A DNA stretch of 64,000 nt from PALSA-968 sp964387075 (GTDB lineage: Bacteria > Bacteroidota > Bacteroidia > B-17B0 > Aurantibacillaceae), in assembly GCA_964387075.1 (NCBI GenBank), contig CAYLVB010000007.1:230811-294810 (forward strand), read 5' to 3'. The notes below the pieces were generated by a model, which was not told the origin of the DNA, made no database searches, and worked only from the letters and a program-made list of their open reading frames with translations. This document shows positions 8,499-16,983 of this stretch, one piece after another; the first letter of the stretch is position 1, and each line of letters begins with the position of its first letter. The translations under genes were made by a program, and so were the position numbers.

Positions 8499-9857
8499 TT
8501 AATCCATGAACATGATCTTTCCTTGCTTTAAAACCCGGTTCTCAGCATCGCTGATCTTGTAGAAATAAAGTCCGGCGGCAATGTTCTTTCGATCAAAAAT
8601 GATCTCGTTATTTAGATTCTCTTTTTTGAAGATCTCTTTTCCGGGACCATCATATAAAGTAAAGCGCAGCGAACGCACATCACCGATCAGGAATATTTTA
8701 TCCTGTACGGGGTTTGGATAGAAGCCGGGCTGCCCGTCCTTTACCATCAGTTCCGAGACGGCCGAAGCCTGCGAAGGTTGCCATTGCGAAACGAACAAGG
8801 AAATATTAGAATCGGCAAGTGTAAATAAGCCACCGGCATATAAGGTATCACGCAACGCTTTTAAACTGTTCACTGCTCCGTTCATGCCAAATCCCATAGT
8901 CGACCAATTGGCGCCGTTCCATTTTCCAACGTAATAGGCGGATCCGCTGCCCAGCGAATCGAACATTCCGCCGGCAACAAGGTCTCCCTTGAACACTTCC
9001 AGCGCGCTGATCGAGATCGCGCCGGTGTAATTAGCTCCGCCGCCAACATCACTCCAGGTAAGTCCATCCCATTTGGCAATATGATTCACCGGCGTAGAGC
9101 CTGCTGTTGTAAAAGAACCTCCCGCATAAAGACCGCCGGTATACACCTCTAACGCACTCACCGAGATAGCGCCTGTATAACTTACACCGCCACCCACATC
9201 GCTCCAGTTGACACCATCGTATTTGGCAATATTGTTAACGGTTACGCCGCCTGCCGAAGTAAAGGTTCCGCCTACATACAATTCATTATTAAAAACACAA
9301 AGTGAAGAGACCGTTCCGTTTGTACCAAGGCCAACAGGCTGCCAATTGGCTCCGTCCCACTTGGCGATGTTGTTCATAGTAACAGAGGCCGAATTATCAA
9401 AGATGCCGCCGGCATACAATTCATTGTTATAAACGCAAAGCGCTTTTACTATGGCCGTGCCGGTTGTTATTTCCAGCCCGCTGCTCAGCGGCGCCCAATT
9501 GGTGCCATTCCACTCAGAGATATTATTAGAAAGTACGCCGCCAATATCTGTGAAAGTGCCTCCGGCAATTAAATTACCATTACGCATTAAAAGAGAAGAA
9601 ACTCCAACTCCTGTTAAAGCGCCGGAACCTACAGCGCTGTAATTGGCGCCATCCCACTTAGCAATACCGATAGCGGGCACGCTGCCAACCTGGGCGAAAA
9701 TGCCACCGAGATAAAGGACATTGTTATTGGTATCCGCCTCCAGCGCCTGTACATCCAGATCGGCCCCTGCACCCACCGGATTCCAGCTGTATTGCGCCTG
9801 CATACTGCTGCCTAGGCAAAATACAAGGATCAGGGCAAGGAGTAGTTTTTGTTTCAT
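8499..9857 (-). CDS. T9SS cargo, seven-repeat propeller-like protein (tandem paralogue)
   Basis: The ATG at 9857 gives 452 aa with a clean signal peptide (MKQKLLLALILVFCLGSSMQAQ). A 40-residue upstream extension is possible in frame but has no signal character, so it is rejected. Seven repeats with YAGGxFT-like motifs (YLGGIFAQ, IAGGTFTD, YAGGIFDN, YVGGTFTS, YAGGSFTT, VAGGMFDS, YAGGLFTL) match those of the gene at 6876-8249 repeat for repeat. The C-terminus is a type A sorting domain (GFYPNPVQDKIF, AAGLYFYKIS, KIMFMD). TACCTTTA, a near -7 match, ends 6 nt before the ATG. The pair arose by gene duplication. The function is probably surface or extracellular and not catalytic as far as can be seen. 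Confidence 0.88.
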   Translation of the reverse strand: MKQKLLLALILVFCLGSSMQAQYSWNPVGAGADLDVQALEADTNNNVLYLGGIFAQVGSVPAIGIAKWDGANYSAVGSGALTGVGVSSLLMRNGNLIAGGTFTDIGGVLSNNISEWNGTNWAPLSSGLEITTGTAIVKALCVYNNELYAGGIFDNSASVTMNNIAKWDGANWQPVGLGTNGTVSSLCVFNNELYVGGTFTSAGGVTVNNIAKYDGVNWSDVGGGVSYTGAISVSALEVYTGGLYAGGSFTTAGSTPVNHIAKWDGLTWSDVGGGANYTGAISISALEVFKGDLVAGGMFDSLGSGSAYYVGKWNGANWSTMGFGMNGAVNSLKALRDTLYAGGLFTLADSNISLFVSQWQPSQASAVSELMVKDGQPGFYPNPVQDKIFLIGDVRSLRFTLYDGPGKEIFKKENLNNEIIFDRKNIAAGLYFYKISDAENRVLKQGKIMFMD

Positions 9858-9991
9858 GGCTTGTAAAGGTACTATCTTATGAAATGACCCGCAGTGAATT
9901 CGTCGAAAATCTCCTATATATTTATACAGAATTTGTAGACAAAGGTTACAACCGAAAGTTGTGGGATTATTGCTCATTTCGGGCCAAAAAA

Positions 9992-10022
9992 TTTACACAT
10001 CAGCCTAAAACCATTATATTTG
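9992..10022 (+). promoter_or_regulatory. Promoter of tRNA-Ala
   Basis: TATATTTG at 10015-10022 matches the -7 consensus TAnnTTTG exactly. A weak TTTAC lies about 18 bp upstream at 9992. Transcription should start about 15 nt before the tRNA. Confidence 0.7.
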
Positions 10023-10042
10023 TGCCCTGTTCTTTAATTCAC

Positions 10043-10116
<74 letters not shown>

Positions 10117-10119
10117 CAG

Positions 10120-10150
10120 AAAGCCTCAACACATTGGTTGAGGCTTTTTT
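10120..10150 (+). terminator. Terminator after tRNA-Ala
   Basis: AGCCTCAAC (10122-10130) and GTTGAGGCT (10137-10145) form a perfect 9 bp stem around a 6 nt loop, followed by a T run. Confidence 0.92.
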
Positions 10151-10167
10151 ATTTAAGAGGGTCAAAC

Positions 10168-10198
10168 TTGCTCTTTTAAAAAAATTTAAGTAATTTTA
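10168..10198 (+). promoter_or_regulatory. Promoter of the 10218-13088 cargo pair
   Basis: TTG at 10168-10170 is 20 bp from TAATTTTA at 10191-10198, a one-mismatch -7 element 19 nt before the ATG at 10218. Confidence 0.5.
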
Positions 10199-10217
10199 TT
10201 ATACCAACCAATATAAC

Positions 10218-12116
10218 ATGAAAAAACTTCTACTTACCGCATGCGCCTTATTTATTGGAATACTCAACGCGCAGAACGACCGACTTTTTGTAAAAGAAGG
10301 GTTTGATAACGAGAAAGCCTTACAGGAAGCGAAGGCAAAAGGACTTGATCCTGTTGACCACGCCGGTTATGTAAAAAAACAATACAATGCCTGGCTGAAA
10401 CAAAACGGCGAACTTGCCATTGAGCCAAAGAAAACACAAGCTGTTTTAAAGAAAACCCCGAACGCGATCACTGCTGGGGTGAATATTGATTTTGAGAATG
10501 GCGACTATACCGGATGGTCAACCCTGGCTGGCGAGAATATGATCAGCTCCAATGGTCCTTTGCAAAACCTGCACCCGGTAAACGCGGCTGGAATTGACAG
10601 CCTGCCAACTTCCTGTGATCTTTCTGACACCACCGTGAGACATGGTTTGATGACGGGAGTGTTCAGTGATCCTGTTTGCGGCTTTCCGATCACTTCACCT
10701 TTTGGAGGCAACTATGTGGCACGTCTCAACCGCTATTGCACGAGTTATGAAGGAGCGCAATTGGTACAATCATTTGCAGTAACACCGGGCGCCACCGTAC
10801 TTAATTATGCTTATGCAGTTGTCCTGGAAGACGGTACGCATGCGTGGGGTGAACAAACTTATTTTAAGGTCCTTGTAAAAGATGTAATGGGCGGTTTGAT
10901 AGATTCTGTTTACATGCAGGCCGCTAATGGAACTACACCCGGATTCTATCCTGTTCTTGGAGGTAATGGGTATACCTATTACAAACCCTGGACACCTGTT
11001 AGTGTAAACCTTGCGCCTTATATAGGGCAAACCGTTTCTGTAGAGGTTACCGCGGCAGCCTGCATTTATTCAGGGCATAGTGGCTACGCATATTTCGATG
11101 CACGCTTAGATAGCACATCTCTCATGCCAAATGTTTGGCCGGGTGATGCGAACTATGATCTAACGGCCGACATGAACGATCTTTTTTATCTGGGATGGGC
11201 ATATGGTTCGACCGGAACATTACGTACTTCAGGAACTAACAACTGGCAGGCAGAGCCTTCGGCAGACTGGGGGCAAAGCACTGCCTATGGAACAGAGTTC
11301 AAACACGCCGATTGCAATGGAGATGGTACCATTAACGATGATGACACAACCGCCATCCTGTTGAATTACGGACAGGGGCATGCGTTCAAAATGGCCCATT
11401 CACACCAAATTGCTTCGCTGAGTAATTACCGGAATATTGGTATCACACCTTCTTCAGGCACAATAGGAACTAACCAGGCACTCGCGCTTAACCTCAGCCT
11501 TCCGATCAGCATGTCAAGCCCGAATGACCTGATGGGAATAGCTTTCAGGCTACACGTTCCTGCCGGGTTCATTGCCTCATTAACTTCAAGCGATTTCAGT
11601 AATTCATTCGTTGGAACGAAAGGAAGTACCCTGATGACCATAAGTAAAGCTGTGCTCGCACAGGATCATATCGATATTTGCCTGGTACGCAAGGACCAAC
11701 AGAATACAACCGCCGGCGGCACACTTGCCGACATCAATTTACTTACTTCTAACTTTGGAAGCAGCGGAACCGGTGTTTTCAGCATCAGCCATATCCGTGC
11801 TGTAACTTACCAGGGAGCTTATCTTCCAGTTGGTGCCGGTACTGCCAGTGTGAACTTTGTTGCGGCAACCGGGATCCAGAAAATAAATACAGAGCTTATC
11901 AAGGTTGGGCCCAATCCTGCTAATGATAAGATCATGATAGATGGGCTTACGGAAAGAACTTCCTTCGAGATCCTGAACGTGATCGGGCAGCCTGTTTTAA
12001 AAGCCACCTGCGATAATAAAAAGTTCATTGACGTTGCTGCTCTTGAAAAAGGAGCTTACTTCATCAAGCTGAACACGGCGCAGGGGGTTGTAACCCGAAA
12101 ATTCATCAAGGATTAA
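10218..12116 (+). CDS. T9SS cargo with dockerin-like calcium-binding repeats
   Basis: 632 aa. The signal peptide covers residues 1-18 (ending LNAQ). A lectin/jelly-roll-like region covers about 85-300 (IDFENGDYTGWS, then the Cys-containing segments SCDLSD and VCGFP, and GYAYFDARLDS). At about 310-385 there are two EF-hand-like loops (GDANYDLTADMNDL and ADCNGDGTINDDD) spaced like a type I dockerin. A cohesin-like or Ig-like stretch follows, then a type A sorting domain at the C-terminus (VGPNPANDKIMIDG, KGAYFIKL, TRKFIKD). It is exported by T9SS. Calcium-dependent docking is possible but no cohesin partner is identified here. It is followed after 27 bp by another cargo gene, probably in the same operon. 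Confidence 0.87.
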   Translation: MKKLLLTACALFIGILNAQNDRLFVKEGFDNEKALQEAKAKGLDPVDHAGYVKKQYNAWLKQNGELAIEPKKTQAVLKKTPNAITAGVNIDFENGDYTGWSTLAGENMISSNGPLQNLHPVNAAGIDSLPTSCDLSDTTVRHGLMTGVFSDPVCGFPITSPFGGNYVARLNRYCTSYEGAQLVQSFAVTPGATVLNYAYAVVLEDGTHAWGEQTYFKVLVKDVMGGLIDSVYMQAANGTTPGFYPVLGGNGYTYYKPWTPVSVNLAPYIGQTVSVEVTAAACIYSGHSGYAYFDARLDSTSLMPNVWPGDANYDLTADMNDLFYLGWAYGSTGTLRTSGTNNWQAEPSADWGQSTAYGTEFKHADCNGDGTINDDDTTAILLNYGQGHAFKMAHSHQIASLSNYRNIGITPSSGTIGTNQALALNLSLPISMSSPNDLMGIAFRLHVPAGFIASLTSSDFSNSFVGTKGSTLMTISKAVLAQDHIDICLVRKDQQNTTAGGTLADINLLTSNFGSSGTGVFSISHIRAVTYQGAYLPVGAGTASVNFVAATGIQKINTELIKVGPNPANDKIMIDGLTERTSFEILNVIGQPVLKATCDNKKFIDVAALEKGAYFIKLNTAQGVVTRKFIKD

Positions 12117-12143
12117 CTCTTATTCACTCTAAAATCAAACGCT

Positions 12144-13088
12144 ATGAAAAAAATCTACGCACTTGCCATTTCTTTTGGCCTTTTTGTTAGCGGATCAGCG
12201 CAAACAATTCCATGTGCCAACCTCGAAACCTGGGTGAACAGCAACGAGAGCGGCGCCACCTACCTCGTACCCCAGAACTGGGTTACAGTTGATCAATTGC
12301 AGAACGCATTTACCCCAACCTACACCGGAACCTCTACTGTGCGCAGTACTTCGTCGCACACCGGACAGTACGCTTTACTGATGCAAACCACCCTCAATGG
12401 CTCAGATACCGTGAGCGGTGGGGCCATTTCTACGCCTTCCATCAACGAAGTCTTTAACGCAGTTTTTGGCGGCGGCGGCACCTTTGGTTTTCCTTACACA
12501 ATGCGCTCGGCCAGCCTGCAGGGATGGTTCAAGTTCACAAAAGTTGGGGGCGATACGGGCAAGATCAGCGTTGTACTGACGAAATGGAACACCGGCCTTC
12601 AGACCCGCGATACACTGGCCATGGTTTCCGAATACGTTTTTGGTAACAATACGGCAGTCTATACGCAGTTCACCATTCCGATAACCTATTCGCTAAACTT
12701 ATTTCCGGATACCTGCAGTATCATCACTGCCCTCGATGGGCCCAATGGCGGCGAATCACATATCGGCAGCCAGTTCTTTATTGACGACCTTGCCTTTGTA
12801 GGAACTGTGCCTGTTGGCATACAGGAAAATGGAACACTGAGCGACCTCATTCGTATTTATCCGAACCCCTTTGCAAACTCAGCAACGCTCGAGCTGGCCA
12901 CTTCGTTAAGCCTTAACCGCGCCGAAGTGGTATTGTTCGATGCCTTAGGAAATGAAGTGCGACGCATCAGCAAACTCAGCAACTACATGGTGGACCTTGA
13001 TCGCGGCGAATTGCGGGGCGGGATCTATTTTTACCGCCTTGTGAACGAGAACGGTATTCTTGCCGGCGGTAAGTTCATTATAGAATAG
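12144..13088 (+). CDS. T9SS cargo protein, type A sorting domain
   Basis: 314 aa. The signal peptide covers about residues 1-19 (ending GSAQ). The central domain (LETWVN, QNWVTVDQL, SSHTGQYALLMQ, QFFIDDLAFVG) resembles carbohydrate-binding or PCMD-like beta-sandwiches with a closing IDD segment. The C-terminal sorting domain reads IRIYPNPFANSA, RGGIYFYRLV and GKFIIE. It lies 27 bp after the dockerin-like gene and they probably share a promoter. The broken gene at 16195-16931 is a paralogue: its SFAVLLET, LFTVWNTGLNKRDTLG and QFYVDDVDM align with segments here. The ligand is unknown. Confidence 0.85.
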   Translation: MKKIYALAISFGLFVSGSAQTIPCANLETWVNSNESGATYLVPQNWVTVDQLQNAFTPTYTGTSTVRSTSSHTGQYALLMQTTLNGSDTVSGGAISTPSINEVFNAVFGGGGTFGFPYTMRSASLQGWFKFTKVGGDTGKISVVLTKWNTGLQTRDTLAMVSEYVFGNNTAVYTQFTIPITYSLNLFPDTCSIITALDGPNGGESHIGSQFFIDDLAFVGTVPVGIQENGTLSDLIRIYPNPFANSATLELATSLSLNRAEVVLFDALGNEVRRISKLSNYMVDLDRGELRGGIYFYRLVNENGILAGGKFIIE

Positions 13089-13090
13089 CG

Positions 13091-14038
13091 CTACAGCTCT
13101 TTCATAAGTACCTCATACAACGCAAGCATGGATGCGATGTCATGCTTATGTACTTTTTCATCCGGGGTATGCACGTTGTCTTCGGGCGCGCCCACAAAAC
13201 ACCAGTCCCAGGGATACTCGGCCATTTGCAATTCCTTGGCGTCGCTTCCACCGCTGCCTTCTACTTCCAGCTGAAAAGGTATCTTACTTTTTCTGGCGAT
13301 GGAAATAATCCTTTGCACGTAGGCTCTTCTTGGAATTAAACTATCACGCATGCTGATGGCAACGCCTTTTCCGTGCCGCACACCTTCGGTTACCCAGGTA
13401 ATATCGGAGATGAGGGCCTGTTTTATTTTGTATTTGCGCCGCAGGAATTTCTGGAGAAAAGAAACAGTCCCTCCCCCATGTTCTTCGTAACAGGAAAAAA
13501 CAATCGCTCCGTCCTGCAAGGTCTCCGCGAGTTTCAGCGCGTTCAAAACTCCGAGGCGGTTGTCCATGTAACAACACTGCACATGGTCTTTTGTTTCGCG
13601 CCAGTTGGGTTTAAAAGTAAGTTCATCGCCGGTGGCGAAACGGGATGCAGACTTATAACTTAACTCAACATAGCCACTCTTTTTATTTTCGGCCACCTGC
13701 AGTTCGGCCTCTTTTCCTTTTTCGTTCACCAGTTTAAAGCCGTTCACAGTGCGTGGCCCGCCTATTTTTACCAGCTGTTTGTTATACCGAACAGTAAAAC
13801 CAATGCTATCGAGATGCGCGAAAACGGCCGTACGCGGCTTACCGAAAACAAGAATGATGCAGTCCTGGAATTTTTCGCCCGCGTAAATTTTGGGTTGTCC
13901 TTTCCACTTACTTTTTTCTTTTTGGATATAGGATAGTACAAAGTCGCGCATGGGGCCTTCATTTCCGGAAGGAGCGTGAATGGCGCACATGGTTTTGAGT
14001 AAAGAGAATTCGTTATTCTTTTTTTTAGAAGCCGGCAT
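13091..14038 (-). CDS. M42/M20-type metallopeptidase
   Basis: 315 aa, cytoplasmic, no signal peptide. Dinuclear-zinc aminopeptidase signatures of the M42 family occur in order: AHLDSIGF (His ligand with Asp), YMDNRLGVLNAL (bridging Asp), CYEEHGGG (general base Glu and ligand Glu), SDITW (Asp ligand) and HTPDEKVHKHD (final His). The insertion between the first His and the Asp is shorter than in canonical M42 members of about 350 aa. It probably trims peptides after proteolysis. It runs convergently into the cargo gene ending at 13088, 2 bp away. Substrate specificity cannot be read from sequence. Confidence 0.85.
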   Translation of the reverse strand: MPASKKKNNEFSLLKTMCAIHAPSGNEGPMRDFVLSYIQKEKSKWKGQPKIYAGEKFQDCIILVFGKPRTAVFAHLDSIGFTVRYNKQLVKIGGPRTVNGFKLVNEKGKEAELQVAENKKSGYVELSYKSASRFATGDELTFKPNWRETKDHVQCCYMDNRLGVLNALKLAETLQDGAIVFSCYEEHGGGTVSFLQKFLRRKYKIKQALISDITWVTEGVRHGKGVAISMRDSLIPRRAYVQRIISIARKSKIPFQLEVEGSGGSDAKELQMAEYPWDWCFVGAPEDNVHTPDEKVHKHDIASMLALYEVLMKEL

Positions 14039-14085
14039 ATCTTGTTTTATAGGTCAAAAGAAATGAATTTTTGCGAAACAGTGTC

Positions 14086-14943
14086 TTACAAAGTTATTAA
14101 AACGATGGCCGCCACGCTTAGCGCGATGCCCAACCAGTTGACGAGTGATAGTTTTTCGGAAAAGAAAAGGAAAGCGCACAAGGTTGAGCCCAGCACCACG
14201 CCCACGTTCACCACCGGGTACAATACGGAGCTTTCCAACACATTATCGGTAATGGCCCGCATCACCAGGTAGATGCTGAAAAAATTGGGAGTACCCAGGA
14301 TAATGCCGGCCAGAACGATCCTGCCGTAGCGAAGTTCCTTTTTGTTGCGGTAAAAAAGAAGGAAAGCGATGAGGCCAAAGATCCCCGCAGCATAAAAGAA
14401 CAGGCCTGTGAGGCAGGCGGTCTCATCGTTGTTCTGCACGATACGTTTCTGCGCATAGTTCACAATAGCATCAATAATGCCGGTGCCCAGGAAAACGGCG
14501 ACGGGTAAAAGCCAATTACTTTTTTCAGCGGTATCTTCCTTTTTCCGTTTAGAAACAAAGACCACCGAAGCCAGGGCCAGCAAAATACCCAGGATCTTTA
14601 TCCAGGTGATCGCATCTTTAAACAGTACAAAGGCAAGGGCCACCGGGATCACTACGCTCATCTTATTGGCCACCGAGGCTACCGAGACACCCATTTTTTC
14701 TGTGGTGAGCGAAATGAGGTAAAAGACCGATACGAAAAGGATACCCAGGATGAGGGCAGGAACCCGCAAATGGGTGGCCTCTACAAACACAGCGCGCGAA
14801 GACATAAAAGCCAGTGAAAAGGAGGCTGCCACAAAATAATTAGCCACAATGGCGGGAAAAGCCGGTATTTTAAACTTTTTAAAGGACCTTATGATGAGTA
14901 AAAGGGCTACATTACAGGCAATTCCGCTTATTAAAAACCACAT
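14086..14943 (-). CDS. DMT superfamily (EamA-like) transporter
   Basis: 285 aa from the ATG at 14943; a TTG six codons further up is less likely. About ten hydrophobic helices are arranged as two five-helix halves. The C-terminal halves end in motifs typical of drug/metabolite transporters (KILGILLALASVVFVSKRK and VNWLGIALSVAAIVLITL). It is an inner membrane protein whose substrate is unknown. TAATTTTA, a near -7 match, ends 6 nt before the start. It follows the M42 peptidase on the same strand with a 47 bp gap, so the two may be expressed together. Confidence 0.85.
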   Translation of the reverse strand: MWFLISGIACNVALLLIIRSFKKFKIPAFPAIVANYFVAASFSLAFMSSRAVFVEATHLRVPALILGILFVSVFYLISLTTEKMGVSVASVANKMSVVIPVALAFVLFKDAITWIKILGILLALASVVFVSKRKKEDTAEKSNWLLPVAVFLGTGIIDAIVNYAQKRIVQNNDETACLTGLFFYAAGIFGLIAFLLFYRNKKELRYGRIVLAGIILGTPNFFSIYLVMRAITDNVLESSVLYPVVNVGVVLGSTLCAFLFFSEKLSLVNWLGIALSVAAIVLITL

Positions 14944-15000
14944 AGGCTGTAAAATTAACAATTAGCCTAACACCCTCTAATACAAATATTTGTTAAAATA

Positions 15001-15033
15001 TTGCCGGTTTTTGGGCTTATTTTTTTATATTTG
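15001..15033 (+). promoter_or_regulatory. Promoter of cargo gene 15058
   Basis: TATATTTG at 15026-15033 is a full -7 match. TTG at 15001-15003 lies 22 bp upstream, within the tolerated spacing. The leader is about 20 nt, A-rich before the ATG. Confidence 0.7.
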
Positions 15034-15057
15034 CGCAACAATTTAAACCAATAAAAA

Positions 15058-16080
15058 ATGAAGAAAATTTACGCAATTATTGCCCTCAGCTCAATGATCT
15101 TTTCTGCTAACGCACAGCAAGGTGCCAGGAAAGCGAGCAAAACCCTTACAGCAAGCCAAACAACCGCTGCTGTAGCAAAACACGGCCATGACAATATCTC
15201 TGTTGTGGTATGTGACACTGTTTCCCCGATCATGGGTTCTGACAGCCTTTTATTATACACGGTAGGTACTGCCCAGGGAGGTGGATATGTTACCGGTAAC
15301 AACGGTTATGGCGACATCAAGAAGGCCACTTTTATTCCCGGTTCAATGGTTCCTCCTGCATCTACTGTTACTGCTGTTTACTGCCTGTTCTACAAGAATG
15401 CAAATGGAAATGGAACAAAAGGTACAGGTGCTGTTAGCTTCCAGGTATTTAATGGTGATACCACTACCGGCCCTAGCGGCGCTGCCTTATCTACTTCTGG
15501 TACTACAATGGCTGCTATCATTAGCGGTGGAACCCAGGTTGGTAACGTCCTGGTGTCTTCAACTGCTTTGAGCTCTCCTGTAGTTGCTCCAACTGCCGGT
15601 TTCTTCATTTCTTTCACTTTACCTACTACAACCGGCGATACTGCCGCGTTCTACATCGCAAGGGATATGTCGCAAACATGGCATAGCTATGCATGGGAAG
15701 AGTGGAGCGGAGGCGGAGGATGGTATTCTTTCGTAAATCCTTCAAACTGGGATATCCCGGGTGCTTCTTTAACCATGTTGCCTGTATTATGCTATGATAA
15801 CGCAACCGGTATCCAGAACAATGTCCTGACAAATAACATTGCTATGTTCCCTAACCCAAGCAACGGTCAGTTCAATTTCATTCTGTCTTTACCTGAGGCT
15901 ACTAACCTTACTATAAACGTGGTGAACACGTTGGGCCAGGTTGTATTTACAAAGACTGAAAACAACTTCAAAGCCGGTATCCAGAACTACGACCTTACTT
16001 CTTTAGGTAAAGGCGTTTATTTTGTGAACGTTACCGACAGCGACAACAACAAGGTTGTTAAGAAGATCGTTATCGAATAA
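15058..16080 (+). CDS. T9SS cargo protein, type A sorting domain
   Basis: 340 aa. The signal peptide covers residues 1-19 (SANAQ). A beta-rich domain of about 230 residues has many Thr/Ser/Gly and no family I recognise. The C-terminal sorting domain reads IAMFPNPSNGQFNF, GKGVYFVNV and KKIVIE. Its own promoter (TATATTTG) lies upstream and a strong rho-independent terminator follows, so it is monocistronic. Codon choice is biased towards the frequent codons seen in the rimP-infB operon, and the good promoter and A-rich leader suggest high expression. An extracellular role is inferred from the sorting domain only. Confidence 0.85.
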   Translation: MKKIYAIIALSSMIFSANAQQGARKASKTLTASQTTAAVAKHGHDNISVVVCDTVSPIMGSDSLLLYTVGTAQGGGYVTGNNGYGDIKKATFIPGSMVPPASTVTAVYCLFYKNANGNGTKGTGAVSFQVFNGDTTTGPSGAALSTSGTTMAAIISGGTQVGNVLVSSTALSSPVVAPTAGFFISFTLPTTTGDTAAFYIARDMSQTWHSYAWEEWSGGGGWYSFVNPSNWDIPGASLTMLPVLCYDNATGIQNNVLTNNIAMFPNPSNGQFNFILSLPEATNLTINVVNTLGQVVFTKTENNFKAGIQNYDLTSLGKGVYFVNVTDSDNNKVVKKIVIE

Positions 16081-16097
16081 TCTCAATAAGCTATTTC

Positions 16098-16131
16098 ACA
16101 AAAAACCCGCCTTTTCGAGGCGGGTTTTTTA
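16098..16131 (+). terminator. Terminator after cargo gene 15058
   Basis: AAAAAACCCGCC (16100-16111) and GGCGGGTTTTTT (16119-16130) pair around a 7 nt loop, a strong stem with a T run. Confidence 0.93.
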
Positions 16132-16164
16132 TTCCATAAATTTTAGTGTTTCCCTGCATTGAAC

Positions 16165-16172
16165 TATATTTG
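16165..16172 (+). promoter_or_regulatory. -7 element TATATTTG upstream of broken cargo gene
   Basis: A perfect TAnnTTTG lies 22 nt before the ATG at 16195. The promoter is intact although the gene is broken. Confidence 0.65.
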
Positions 16173-16194
16173 TTAAACCTTTAAAAAACAACAT

Positions 16195-16931
16195 ATGATG
16201 AAAAAACTACTTTTTGCGGCAGTATTTACGTGCACAGCTTCGCGGTTCTGCTGGAAACCAAGAACGTTCCTCTTGTTGGCGTATTACCGGGTGTGGTCAA
16301 CACGGGACCTATCACCCTGTCGGGCGGTGGATCTCCTATCCTGGGATACCAGGCCTATTCTTCGCAGCCCACTGATTATACATTCTACTGTATCCTAAAC
16401 CTCCAGGCGGGCGACAGCGCCTTCTCGCAGGCCCTCTTTACCGTATGGAACACAGGCCTTAACAAGCGTGATACACTGGGATATGGCGGGGTTTTATTAA
16501 CTTCCAATATGGCTACGTATACACAGGTTACGGTTCCCATTAACTGGATGATCGTGGGCGTTCCGGACTCTATCCAGCTTACCTTCGCGACGTCTATAAA
16601 AGGAAGCGCCGCTCCTGTAGGAACCCAATTCTACGTAGATGATGTGGATATGATCACCAGCACAGGTGTTCAATCACTGAGCGCGAACGGAACTTTCGTG
16701 AATGTTTATCCTAATCCAACTACCAGCTACGTCACCTTCGGTTTGAATGATGAGAAAGCAAAATACGCCGACATCTACGACCTCACCGGAAAAAAACTGG
16801 CCAGCGTTGAACTCACCGGCAAAGTGACCAAAGTGGATGTTTCTTCTTACGATAACGGAATGTATATCTACGTGATCACCGACGCTCAACATAACAAACT
16901 GAGCACCTCCAAATTCAATGTAGCTAAGTAA
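16195..16931 (+). pseudogene. Broken T9SS cargo gene (frameshift after signal peptide)
   Basis: The ATG at 16195 starts a signal peptide (MMKKLLFAAVFTC) in frame 1. The mature protein continues in another frame from about 16227 (SFAVLLETKN onwards) to the stop at 16931. That second frame has a full beta-sandwich half (ALFTVWNTGLNKRDTLG, QFYVDDVDMI) and a type A sorting domain (VNVYPNPTTSYVTF, NGMYIYVI). Compared with the paralogue at 12144-13088, about 50-60 residues between the signal peptide and the SFAVLLET segment are missing, and the join is out of frame. The simplest reading is an internal deletion that inactivated the gene. An assembly error cannot be excluded. Promoter and terminator are both intact. 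Confidence 0.8.
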
Positions 16932-16943
16932 TTTTCTGTCCAT

Positions 16944-16980
16944 ACAAAAAAGCCCGCCTCAAAAAGGCGGGCTTTTTTAT
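16944..16980. terminator. Bidirectional terminator between cargo pseudogene and pyk
   Basis: AAAAAAGCCCGCC (16946-16958) pairs with GGCGGGCTTTTTT (16966-16978). A/T runs on both sides allow termination for the plus-strand gene and for pyk on the minus strand. Confidence 0.92.
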
Positions 16981-16983
16981 TTT

